From: Lactarius indigo
Lineage: Eukaryota; Basidiomycota; Agaricomycetes; Russulales; Russulaceae
DNA: 64,000 nucleotides
Direction of reading: 5' to 3'
Assembly (NCBI GenBank): GCA_025766275.1
Contig: JAFKAC010000026.1
Coordinates: 703,823-767,822, forward strand
Shown in pieces: positions 22,796 through 34,400 of this stretch. Below the pieces are notes generated by a model, which was not told where the DNA came from, searched no databases, and saw nothing but the letters and a program-made list of their open reading frames with translations. The translations under genes were made by a program, and so were the position numbers. The first letter of the stretch is position 1. Each line of letters opens with the position of its first letter.

Positions 22796-22814
22796 CAATA
22801 ATTAACAATTCTTA

Positions 22815-25800
22815 TTATTCAGGGAGCGGGAGGTTCTTCCTGACGTGCTCGAACAGTATCCGTGCAACCTCGAGGCTCCCGGTATCAGCCGCGATCTGCA
22901 GTGGGCTGTCGCCGCAGTCGTCGAACGCATACATATCCGCACTGTAGTTTAGCAGTAACTGTACAACGTCTGGCTCTCCATCCGATGCCTTGTGCAGTGG
23001 CGTTGATCCCTCGTAGTTCCGAGCGTCGACCTCCGCGTTGTGCTCAAGTAGTATCTGAACGACCTTGGTGTTGCTATTGGACGCTGCCAAATGCAGCGGG
23101 GTGTTCCCACCCTTGTCGCGCGCATCCACGTCCGCATGGCGGTCCAGGAAAAACCGCACAACGTCGTCGTGTCCTTGCGCTGACGCGCAGTGTAAGAAAG
23201 TACCGCCGTAGTCGTCCCGGGCATTGACCTCCGCCCCGTGCTCCAACAGTATCCGAGCAACGTCGAGCTGCCTGCTGGTCATTGCGAAATACAACGGAGA
23301 GCTTCCGCCGTTGTCACATATACGTGGGTCCGCACCGTGGTCCACTAATAAACGCACAACGTCGAGGTGTCCTTTCCAGGAGGCGTAGTGTAATGGGATA
23401 CGTCCGTCGTGATCCTGGGAATTGACCTGCGCACCGTGTTCGAGTAGTGTCCGAGCAATGTCGAGTCGGCCATTGGGCATCGCCATATGGAGTGGAGTCC
23501 AGCCTTTCGCTTGTTGGGGGTCCACGGCCACACCACGGTCGTCGAGCAGCCACTTGCCAATGTCGAGGTGTCCCTCTTGTGACGCGAGGTGTAATAGGGT
23601 CCAGTTGTCTGCGGAGCGGGAATCGACGTCGGCGCCATGTGAAACCAGTAACTGCGCAATCTCGATGTGTCCTCCGAGCACCGACGCGTGCAACGGAGTA
23701 CCGTATACGCCGCCCCAGGTGTTCAGGTGGGTCAGATGCTTGGCGATCGTGCGTTCCACTAGACCATGGAGACCACTCTCTGCGGCAAAGTATAAGGGGG
23801 CTGCTGGAGCTGGCGCAGCTCTCGGTTGTTCAGACGTGGAAAACTTCAGGAGGTCGTTCAGGCCTTGTATTCGGACCCATGCTGAGAAATGCGGCTTGTC
23901 CATATCGAGGAAATGAACCATTGTGTCCGTTATGCCTAACTCCTCGTTCGCGGATTGGGCGTGCTTGACCCAGTATTCGGCAGCATATCGAACAAGAGGC
24001 TTGGACTTGCTGTCTTCATTACTCTTATCGTCCAGGAGAAATAAGACGCAGAGACAAGCCTGGGCAAGAGTCGCGTGGGCAGGGTTGAAGGAGATATGAA
24101 ACTTGGGGCTCGCGAGGTGATCCGAGGTCAGGAATTCTTTTACGGAGAAATGTGAGAACTGGACGACTCGGGAACCATTGTCTTTGATTACGGCCACCAA
24201 ACTGGAGCAGGCTGATAGCACGGCCTCTTCTTGATCTTCCCAGCGCCAACCCGCGTTCAATTCCGGGATCTCTCCAGGCTTGATGTCGACCGCAAGCGCT
24301 TCCGCGAGCTCCTCGACCCGAAGTGGCCGAACGGCTACCGTGAGACATTGCAAAAGCCGATACGCGTACTCCCAGTTCACCTTGTTGATCCCCTTCAGGA
24401 TGCGCTCATATGTCTCGTCCAACGTTTTGGGCAATTCCTCGAGGACACGACGCAGATCGGCACGGTCACACTTCCGCAGAGCCTCCAATTGGCAGGCAAC
24501 CCATCGGAACCTGCGTAAGAGCATGAGAGAACGGTACGATTATGAGCCTTCGAAGATGGCCTTACATCCCGCCGGCCTTCTCTATGAGTTTCTCGATGAC
24601 CAGGTCTTTTTCCTCGACTGTCCATTTTGTCATCCATTTGTCTGAGCGAACGAAGGAAGTGATATATTTGATGATGTCCTGCTTTTGTCCATCTTCGTCG
24701 TCAAGAGATATTTGATGAGATCTCAGTGGCTCAAGTACTGTAGAGGTGTCGAACTCCGAACGACTCGTGACACATAAGCGCAGATGTGGAAGGCGAAGGC
24801 GAAGGTCGATGAGTTCTTTCACCACCTCCAGCACCTTTTCACGTGGCGACGGCGCACTGGACCGTGACTTCCTGGGACACTCGTCGAGAGCATCCATTAC
24901 GAGGTAGAAGGGCTCTGGTCCCGCGATCGTGAGCATTTCTTCGAGACATAGAAGGAGCGAGGCTTCATCCGGCTGTTCCAAACCACTTTGAAATTTCAAG
25001 TATAATTTGTGAAGAATTTCACAGAACTGATCGGATTGATCAGAGAGTTGGACGAGAAGGGACGATAATAGAGCACGGGAGTCTTGTTTCCTCGTGTCCC
25101 TGAAGTCGAAATAGAAATAGGCAATGGAACCCGGGCCGCCCTTGATGTCTTGGATAATCGCGGAACTTGACGAATACGTAAGTCTAATTGGGACGCAACT
25201 CATCAACTGCAACGCACCTGAGAATACTCTTCCCAGAGCCAGCTATGAACCAAGGATGCCATCAGCGGCAATTAAAACCGAAAGGGTCACGAAATATGTA
25301 CGTTTTCCGTGGATCCATAACAAGGAACCTGATGCCTTCCAATTGGCGAAGGTGTCGCCTTGGGTGCACCAGGTTGCAGTATCCTCATAGCAAGCTCGAA
25401 TATCACACGCGTTGGAATAATTGACGGATGGATCGGGGCCGCGGATCCATTTCCGAAGGTCTTGGCGTACTTTATGCCCTGTAAGAACTCGTAAGCTTTC
25501 GTGGTCACCAGGTATGAGGTTATGAGTTTACGAACGGCGTAGATGGCCTACTTCAATCGACGCCTGTTGAAGCTCCACTTTTGTCTCCTTTCTTCCTAGA
25601 AAATGGTAAGGACGTAATGAGCTGGCTAAGCAGGCATTCCTCACCCTCAGTGACTAATTTGGTCTTGTCCCTAACGTCCTGTGCTTTGTCACTGACGCCT
25701 TGTACCTTGACGTCGATACCCTCCGCCTTCGTACCGACTCCCCGTACCTTCTCATTGACGCCTTTCATCTTCTCACTCACGTCCTTTGTCCTGTCATCAG

Positions 25801-26611
25801 TTTCGCGAGAAACCTTCAGCGCTTCTGCTCTTGCCATGCGAACCTCCTCTTGCGTCAAATTGTCTAGCCGCTGGAGGGCATCCTCGACATCCTTCTTTCC
25901 AACCAGCTTCTTGAAGCACTTTTCTGTAAGAAGGTCAACTTTTGGAAATATATCACCATAGAAGGACATACTCAATACGCCTTGCCCGATCTCCTTCGTC
26001 ACGATCCCAAGGATCGAAAGGACCTCAACCATTATCTTAACGATGATGTCCACCATACCCGCGCTTGGTTGGACCTCTATATATGTCTCTAGACGCTTGA
26101 AGAAATATCCGATGCGGGCGAAGAGGTCAACGAGAGAATCTTGGCCATCACCGACATCCTTGACAGTCTGAGGGGTCCGTGTTACCAACGCCCACAGGCC
26201 AGGTCAACAACGATGCGCACCTGGAAGAGAACACCGATTCCAGTAAAGATCGCACTCGCAGGTGGGAATACCTGTCATCGCGTTAGAGGGTAGATCTCGC
26301 ACAGCTCAACCTCAAGCAATTACCAGCCCAACTGCGCCGCCTAGAATCGCGGAGAATTTACACAAGACTTTAACCGTTGGATCCAGCCAGTTTGTCAACT
26401 TTTCGTGGGCACTTTGAGATTTATCGAGCGCCTGGGCTTGGGCTCGGAGCAGGTCGACAATGGCACCGGGGGAGTCGCATGACTGCAGCTGAATGGCGAG
26501 GGGATGGGAGGAAATGTCTTCCTTTGTCTTCTCTCTGTACGCTTCCAAAGAAGCCCTGAAGATCTCCTCAAAGTTGACGGAAGAGGGGATAGAAGAAGAA
26601 ATTTGTGACAT
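22815..26611 (-). CDS. NLR-E, Goodbye-NACHT-ankyrin STAND receptor
   Basis: Intact multi-exon gene of about 1,150 codons; ATG at 26609-26611 (MSQISSSIPSSVNFEEIF). Goodbye domain: YREKTKEDISSHPL, LCKFSAILGGAVGL, IGYFFKRLETYIEVQ. About eight heptads follow (VSEKMKG, VNEKVRG, ..). NACHT: HGKPGSGKSILS across microexon 25218-25242, Walker B FYLVMDALDECP and VTSRSE, where the usual Pro of TSRPE is Ser. FRWVACQLEALRKC starts the helical part. Ten ankyrin repeats end VARILFEHVRKNLPLPE. Compared with NLR-C the C-terminus is shortened, with decayed tail sequence just downstream. The start codon lies only about 30 bp from a long G tract. Confidence 0.9.
25218..25242 (-). other. 25-nt Walker A microexon of NLR-E
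   Basis: AG/GT-flanked on the minus strand. It encodes the PGSGKSIL core after joining to the exon ending HGK. Confidence 0.85.
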
Positions 26612-26640
26612 GTGGTCAGTCGAAGGAGTACGTTACGGCG

Positions 26641-26642
<2 letters not shown>

Positions 26643-26677
<35 letters not shown>

Positions 26678-26691
26678 GGGGGGGGGGCGGG
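26643..26691. repeat. G tract of about 48 nt in the NLR-E leader
   Basis: Thirty-four consecutive G, one A, ten G, one C and three G on the plus strand, starting 32 bp upstream of the NLR-E ATG. On the transcribed RNA this would be a C tract; the template DNA strand could form a G-quadruplex. Homopolymers of this length are also prone to assembly error. Confidence 0.9.
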
Positions 26692-26734
26692 TATAACAGG
26701 AAGATCTAAGGTGAAGAAAAGGGCACTCCGAGAG

Positions 26735-26760
26735 TCTATTATATGGTGCCCTAGTCTATG
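26735..26760 (-). promoter_or_regulatory. TATA-like core promoter of NLR-E
   Basis: Minus strand TAGGGCACCATATAATAG, the same arrangement as upstream of NLR-C. Confidence 0.45.
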
Positions 26761-26874
26761 TCCAACCTGTTGTTGACATCGTGCGAGGTGCTGGCACCGT
26801 CACCAACGAAAATTTTCACGGCACTTGAACCATGACTGGGACGTCTTGTCTACAGACCAAGGTTCAAACTATGA

Positions 26875-26898
26875 CAGATAGCCGCCGAAGCATTCCCA
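26875..26898 (-). promoter_or_regulatory. Conserved upstream element of NLR-E
   Basis: Minus strand TGGGAATGCTTC followed directly by GGCGGCTATCTG, the same 24-bp element as at 16108-16131. It lies 264 bp from the ATG. Confidence 0.6.
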
Positions 26899-28708
26899 GA
26901 TAGACTGCGGGTCAGCGGTCACTGGCACGTTCAGTTCAAGGTTCGGTTAGACGCACAAGACATACGATAATAATCAACCCAAAGTGAGACGGAAAAGACA
27001 TGACACCAGGATCCATTGCTTATTCTAAGACAAAAGCAAGCGTGCTGGAGGATTGGATGTACTGAATGTTGGACGTTGAACGTTGAACATTGAACCGCTG
27101 GGACTGGCATCGTAACCGTGACCGCGCGAAAATGAGCAACGAGATGAGATAAGCAACTTGAAGCTGTCCCATTCAAGGTCCCATTTGGAGACGGATCAAC
27201 ATTCGCGTTGTCCACATACGTTAGCACGTTGACGTACATACATTCCGTCGCCTTGTTCGATGTACGTATTGGACCCACAAAATACAACAACTTGTCCTCA
27301 GTCGGTACGACACAGCTACATATATTTGATTCAGAAGACATGACGTGTGAGAAAACTAACAGAGTGCTATTGTTATGCGACAAAGTGAGAAACCCCTGTG
27401 GGCCTCGTCTTGGCCACATCAGACAGGGTGAACAATGGAACGGGGTCCCCAAACAATTAGAATGTACCTTAATGTTTTTGGGAGACAGATGGAGACGCAT
27501 TTGGGAAAAGAGGACTTTCGAGTGCAAGTGGGTGAGGATACGTGATCGACAATATAAAATGGTGCCCCGAAAACAACAGAAGGGGCACTCTGGGACACCA
27601 TGTGCCGCGTGTATCGTGTTGACGCGAGTCGTACTTTTCTACTAAGCGAAGCGGATGAAGGTTAACCGAATAAACCACCCTATGGGCACGGTGAGGGGTA
27701 ACAGTCTTGGACTTGGACTTGGATCTTGGAGAAAATCGGAGAAAAGACCTCGACAGGAGCTGGCCGCTGAGTATGATCGTGACTGCAAGCGGCGTCTTTG
27801 AGCCGATTGACGATCGATGGTCCGGGCCGGTTCCACCCGCAGTGAAAACGTCCCATAGCTTCTGCTGGTGCGGCATCTGCCCCAGCCCAAATCAGCTTCA
27901 AGTTAGGTTTCCGTAGTGATCGTGCGAGGAGCAGTGCGAGTGCTTGCGCTTGCGCCCGAGCGGGCGAAGTCCACGCTCCCCCAATCTCCGTATCGCATCT
28001 CTCCAAAAATGCTTGCAAAAATGGCCTCTTCAGTTTCGAGCGCGTTATGTGAGGCTACCAAGAATCACTGCTTAGCGACGGAGAACAAAAGTATGGACGA
28101 TGGCGACAGAATCGAGTAGTCACGGTAGGGAGGTAGACTCGTTAATAGCCTATTATTATATATGGGGTCATTGGTCTATTTTGAGGGCCGTTCTGAGCAC
28201 GTTCACAAGGCGTGTGATGATCTCTCCCTCTCCCTTAGACCACTGCCTTAGACATCTTGTCTTCGTTTGTCTGCGGATACAGGTCGTCCGCATCGACGAA
28301 TTGTCATTCGAGTTCTTTTGCGAGAGCTGTTCCAAGTGTTGATTTCCTGTTTCCTGACACACCCTGCTGTATGGTGTGAGTGTCAGGAGTGTCAGGTTTT
28401 TTTGTTGCTTTCGGACGAGTTAGCGAGTCAGTTGGATATTCCCAGTGTGTATACCCTTTACCATAGCTATGGTCAACACATGTCCGTCAATGGAGGTTAC
28501 AGATGATGGACTGTCTTTCTTTCAGGACATGAGAGTCGGCCTTGCAGGATTTGACTTGGGATTTGAAGTAGGCCGTGAATGCGAACCATTGCCGCAGACT
28601 TCCCATCCGGTTCGGTTTCGTTTTAAGGAATGTGTTTTACAGTAGCAGTAAAAAGAACAAAATAGATAGATATTCAGAAAGTGTAGCATGGCTGTTACGG
28701 TCAACTTT
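26899..28708. other. Intergenic region between NLR-E and the P450 gene
   Basis: No gene is supported. The part to about 27640 resembles the NLR-C 5' flank (16140-16960). A short imperfect repeat of GTTGAAC words sits at 27070-27095. Open frames at 27680-28018 show no recognisable domain. Confidence 0.35.
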
Positions 28709-30792
28709 TCACCTTTGGCGCTTCCTGAACATCGCGTTCGCCTCCCCCGGGATGCGCAGCGAACCAATGAGAAGGCTACGTGGGGCCTGGATTCCTTCCT
28801 CGAATTTGATATCATACGTCACAACGACGTGTGCAAGTAAAGCCTTGATTTCGTTGATAGCAAAGAACCGTCCTGGGCTGATTTAGTAATATGAGTGACT
28901 GCAACGGGTCAAAGCAAAAGTAAAACAAAAGGACGCACCAAGCGTGTCGCCCATATCCGAAAGTGAGGTTGTCCGCGGAGGTAGAAAGTGCTTGGGACCC
29001 CGCCGCGGCGTTTCCATCGCGCTCGCGGGGCTTCGCGAAGCGGAAGCCGTCAAATTCGTCGGGGTGTGGAAAGATCTCTCCATCCCTGTGGATAGCGCCA
29101 GTCGGGGCGGCGATGAGTGTACCCGCAGGAACAGTGACTCCATTGGAAAACGTGAATGGGCGTAATGCGAGACGGAACAGTGACACTGACAAAAGTAATG
29201 CATCAGTAACTGAGCTTCGACCAGGGTAATCCAACAGACAGTAATCTAGACTATCGAGACGTTGGGTTTCCCTTAAGAAGCTGTCGATCTTGTGCATCTT
29301 GTCCATCCCGGCCTTTGTCCAGCCTTCCTCTGCTACCGCAATCTCGACGTCGTGGCGGAGGGGTTCAACATATTCCGGGTTGGAAAGAAGGCGGTATAAT
29401 GCATTGGTAAACGTCTGCATACACTCGCAATCAGTGGCTTATGAGGGGATCGGCGTAGCTCACAATAGAAGTTGTGTGAATAGCCGCAAAGTTGACTACG
29501 AGCATTCGCCGTGCCAGGCCTGCAAGGGACTTTTCTACTCCTTTTGCTTCGCTCATGAGCCACATGAGCAAGTCATTCTGTCACGGTACCTCTGCGTAAT
29601 TATAGAATTAACATTGAGCGAAAGCAGATTGACAAACCGGCTTGTCGTCCCAATCTTCCCCAAATTCCTCCATTCTCGCAAAACGTTCCTCGACCATGGG
29701 TCTGATAAATTCCATTTCCTGTCGGATTTGTGATGGAAGGTTAGATAGTACGCGTGCAACAATCCTGACTCCGGTTCAATGATACAGAGTCACGGCAGCC
29801 TGAGGAGATAGAAACGTACGGCTTGAGAGGTTTCGGGAACATGCCAATGATTGTCGCGAATTTCATGACATTGACAGCGAAGTTCAAATTTAGAGTCAGA
29901 TAGTCCTGATTTCGGCCTACGAGACACTGGTTAACATAGGATATTGATTGAACAAAAGGATCGGAGAGTTTTTCACGCACACAGCGAAGGCCCGACGAAC
30001 ACACGATTCGAGGTCGCACAAACCACATGTTGCATCGTTTCCACCATGGGAACTTTGACCCAATCTGTGTTCCACTTAAGCATCACCTTTTTAACTACGA
30101 AACTACGACACACCATCACCATGCACGGGGATAGAGGAATCAAAAGACCTGATGAGTTCGTCATGGACTTCATCGAAAGTAGCTGCGATGTTCCGTGTAA
30201 GTTTCGAGCGTATTACGTCCGTGTGATAGTCATTATCTATCTCCAATAAGTCCAGCGTATATTCAAATTGGATTGACTGACACAATCGTTATGAAAAAGC
30301 GTCAAGTATCAGAGGGAGCATGCGTACCTCAACCGCCGACGCATAGAGAGACAAGATGTCATCTGAAGCCTTTCTGACATCTTCGACCAGTTCAGGACCC
30401 GAAACTAGCACCATCCACCTCCGAAATGTGGGGATCTTGAATAAACCCGGTCTTGTCTGAGAGAGAGCCAGATCAAAGTGTCAGCTCGTCACAGGGGGAG
30501 GCCACCAAATTGTAAAGACAAAAGCACTTACTTTCTCGTACCCGTGTTTGAGCGTGGGAAGGGCATGAAACATAAAACGGAGAGCGGAGAAGTACGAGAG
30601 AATCGGGTTGGAGAACCCAATGGTAGGAATGGCTTCGAGCTGAGAAACACCCAAGTCAATTAGCGATGGAAGGGAAGTACCAAATGGTGCAAGACCGACC
30701 AGAGGATCTCTCCTATACCAGCTAGCAAACAGAGATACTACGAATAATGATGCAGCGAGAAACGACAGCCCGATGGTAGACTCATCCAACAT
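28709..30792 (-). CDS. Cytochrome P450 monooxygenase
   Basis: Multi-exon haem-thiolate monooxygenase, presumably membrane-anchored in the ER; substrate unknown. The ATG at 30790-30792 gives MLDESTIGLSFLAASLFVVS, a hydrophobic N-terminal anchor; a longer frame upstream has no ATG. Exons then give TRPGLFKIPTFRRWMVLVSG, the I-helix VNFAAIHTTS (typical of ent-kaurene-oxidase-like fungal P450s), the K-helix ETQR (ExxR), FDGFRF (PERF-like), and the haem loop FGYGRHACPGRFFA. An intron splits the cysteine codon of the haem loop; the last exon continues INEIKALLAHVVVTYD and stops at 28709-28711. All landmarks are present, so the gene looks functional. It is unrelated to its receptor neighbours. Confidence 0.9.
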
Positions 30793-31465
30793 GCCGTCAC
30801 AAAAGTTGGGTTTAACCTGCTGGTTCAACTTAGCGGGTTGTTCAGAAACGAAGCGCTTATTTGTGTCCGGGTTTTTCTTTGAAACCCAGCCAATTCAAAG
30901 ATGCTGAGATAACGTCAATGGACAACATTACTCACGTCACGACAGATTTTACTTTCGCACTATCGTATTGGGATGTCGCACCCACTGGCATGAGTGAAGA
31001 ATATCATTCAAATGCAAAATAGTCGTGCTGAGCGACGGAGAAGAGTATAAACTTGAAGCTCGAACGTGAAAGCATCAAGACAGCAAGGACACGAATCAGC
31101 CAAATCGGAAATAAGTACTGTAAGGCATGGAATCCATGGATCACGGATCTTTCATTCCAATCTCCGGAGCTCTGGCGCTCATTGGCGCTCAATAGACGCG
31201 CGTGTCTTGCCAAAAACAAATCTCGAAAAAAAAATGCATTTTCCACATCTCTGTTTGAAACGGTTCAGACCAAAAAAAAAAAAGATTCTGTCAGGGCTAG
31301 GGCTTGCGTCGACTGCATCGCTGAAAGAAACTACTCGCAAGCTTTGGCAGACGGATCTGGGGCCACAATTCGAGGGCAACTATGGCGTGGTGGTCGACCC
31401 TCAGGCCTCAGACCCTGTGACCCTGACGGTGAGCACAAAGCAAGCTACCTGACCCGTGATAGTGG
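30793..31465. other. Intergenic region 5' of the P450; possible gene fragment
   Basis: A plus-strand frame near 31310-31452 reads TTRKLWQTDLGPQFEGNYGV then VVDPQASDPVTLTVSTKQ, which looks like real protein sequence but has no recognisable family, start or partner exons. Two A-runs (about 31218-31226 and 31271-31283) precede it. Confidence 0.25.
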
Positions 31466-31469
31466 GCGA

Positions 31470-34400
31470 TGGTCCCCAAACGCGAACGTAAAAGGCCTAG
31501 ACAGACTAAAAGTTTGGTATTCAGCTGGCGCGAATCGGGCGCCTACAAGCGAAGCAGCGACGTCCTATCATATCAATACAGACACACTCATTTTCCAAAT
31601 ACCCATGACACCCGTTCTCATTTAGTACCTTACGCGTCTTCTTCCGGTCGTTCCACCGTCACCCAGCTGTCCTTCTTACCATGCCCCTGAACGCGCCTAG
31701 AAGATTGATGTGCACTCGTCAGCATTGCAAAAAGATCAAAAAGAAAACTGCTAGAGGGGCCCTACGTTACCCCAAGCGTGCTCAAATCTTGACGCTCACC
31801 CTTCCTTCGCGAGAACGAGCTTGATCGTCTTGACTTCAAACCCGCGGAACGCAAGCGGGATAAGGAGCCCTCCAGAGAGGGGCAGCTTCTCCGCACCATC
31901 GGCCGTCGGCGCCTTCAGCTCGAGCGCCTCCGCACTCTCGTCGTCCTCGAGCAGGTTAGTCGAGAACGCAGCGATAACGCCGGTGAAGTTGACCTGCAGG
32001 TCCAAAGTCACGTGCCCCCCGTACGCCTCGTAAATACGCAGCACGATGGTGCGTTTACCGTCTGCGTCCGAGTCGAGGTCCCCGCGCTTGACGGTCTCCA
32101 GAAAGATGCTGCGGTGGTTTCTACCCAACGTGAACGGTACATACGGAGGAACTGCGGCAGAAACTGCACCGCCGTCAGGTACATGGCGCACTGCCAGCAA
32201 TGTCGGCGTCAGAATAGATCAGTGGTGTGGTGAAAGGGGGACGACACACCCCACAACGGAGAGTTGAATAGGTAAGCTGCTATGGGAACATCCGACTGCA
32301 AGAAATGGCCGCGGTGCGGCAAAACAGCCCACGAAAATTCATGCTTGCCTGGGAAGTATAAATAATTCCAAGCTTATGAGGGCCTGCCAAACAAAAATTA
32401 GGCATCTAGTAAGCACCCACCTTGGTCCTGATCGGCATCAGGAGCAGTTGCCGCACGCAAAAGCGAGATTCGCAAGACATTGCCCTGGCAAGAGAAGCCG
32501 TACTTGGACTCAGATAGTATAGCTACGCCATAGCCGTACTCGCTGAGGTCGGCAAACTTTATGCGCGGCGCAGCGCCTGTCAAACTCTGAATCCACTAAG
32601 AAATAAATGAGCATGTACCTTGTGCCCGCAAACTTCGAACTTGGCCGCGTCCCATGTCGTGTTCTTGTGCGTAGGGCGCTGAACGTGCCCCCACGGGGTC
32701 TCGTAAGTCGCTACGTCACTGTGGATGTCGAGCGGTATCTCAACTGTGGTCTGTCAGTGCGTGCCGGTCGACCGTAAGCCGCGGTTGGGATCGGTACTTA
32801 CATTTCAAGAACTCGTGGCGCTCATGCCAGTCCACTTTAGCATCGAACGTGACTTGATTGAACATGTAAGGGGATGGAACTAAGCAAAGGGCGCTTAGAC
32901 GCAACTCACGCGCCTCACAACCAAGGGAAGTACTTACTTTCATAAGAGTCAAGCGAGATCTAGAGACCAGCATCGGTTAGTAGGTGGGGACCTCAAGTCG
33001 GGTTGCTGCTTACTGTTATCGTGATCTTGCTCTTCCCGTACTCGACATCTGTCACGACCGACGCACGGAGGGGCCCAGATTCGACGACCTTGACGTTCGA
33101 AAATTTGAGTTGCTGCGCTTTCTCCAGATGGTGTATCTCAACGTCTGGACAGAAATGTTGTAGCTCGTAAACTAAATGTATAGCGGCAATAGAGAGGCAA
33201 CATACCCCACGCGTCCCAGTAGTTCGGGTGGTCCTCAAAGATAACCAGACCGCCGGTCTCGCCCTGAGGAATGAGTTCGCGCCTGAAACAATCATACGTC
33301 AGCAATATATACGCACTCTTACCCTCCACCAACGCAAGATAAAAGAAAAGGAAACGCACTCAAGCTGGACATCGAAGAGGCTCGTAACTCGCCCGCCAGA
33401 TACAGTGAACTGCAAGTTCTCGTTCCTCAATACAAAATGGTCGCTGCTCGAGCTTTGCACCGTGACCCCTACACCGCAGTTCTCAAATAGGTCAACATGT
33501 TCCAACAATGAGGAAAGGTGTACCTTTGAGGTCCTGCGCGCTGATCTGGCTTGGGAGGACAAGCCCTCCGCCTGGGCCACCTTCCAGCACTACGTAACCT
33601 TCCTTTCCATCGCTCGTCGTCTGCAGCACATTTGCCGTTCCGACCCCTCCTCCAAGTGGCACACGCACGATCTCACGCCGAGCGAATGGAGTGGTGTTGT
33701 ACGCAAAAATAGTCAGTGGCCCCGACGACGCTACAGCAGCAGAGAGCGGGAGAGAACCCGGATACATCACACCCAGAGCTTCTTCGGTAAGTGCTCCAAC
33801 ATCCGCGCGCACCTCTGCATACAGCTTTTCAGCATCATCGTATACCATGCCACTACACGAGGCCACACAGTGATTAGATAAGCAGACAGGGAAGAAAGAC
33901 GGACCCACATGGCAGAACCCGGGAGGACTGTAAGAACATCGGTGTTAGAGCGCATCACAGACGTAAGAACAGGAGCCCGAAGCGTACCGTCGTGGACTGT
34001 TCAAACATCGTATATGCATATAAGCACCGAAGGGCGAAGAAAGGAAATGAATCGGTACATTGGTTGAGGAGGACCTTTTCCCAGCTATCGTCGAGTTTCT
34101 GCTTCGGGTATTTGTAGTTGTCCGGCGCGTAGATTGAAGCGATTGTCGCGACTTGCTGATAGATCAAAAAAGTCAGAAACGACACCAAGGAAGATAACGG
34201 GCACCCGCGCTGGAGTGCGCACCTCAGCATCGCGAAGAAGAATTTCGGATTTTCGATTACCCTTCTTTATTGAACCTGGTCACTCGATTAGAAACATGAT
34301 GGTATTTCGCAACCCCCCTTCTAGATAACATTTTACTCACCATGGGATGTATACGTTCCACGGTGGAACTTGACACCCACGTCGATTAAAGTCAGAACAG

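Noticed and set aside
27680..28018. A 112-codon minus-strand frame rich in Ala and Leu
   Set aside because: No recognisable domain, no matching exon nearby, and no conservation with the duplicated flank of NLR-C.
30793..30828. Extension of the P450 N-terminus to 30828
   Set aside because: The codon there is TTG, not ATG. The first ATG at 30792 gives a normal membrane anchor.
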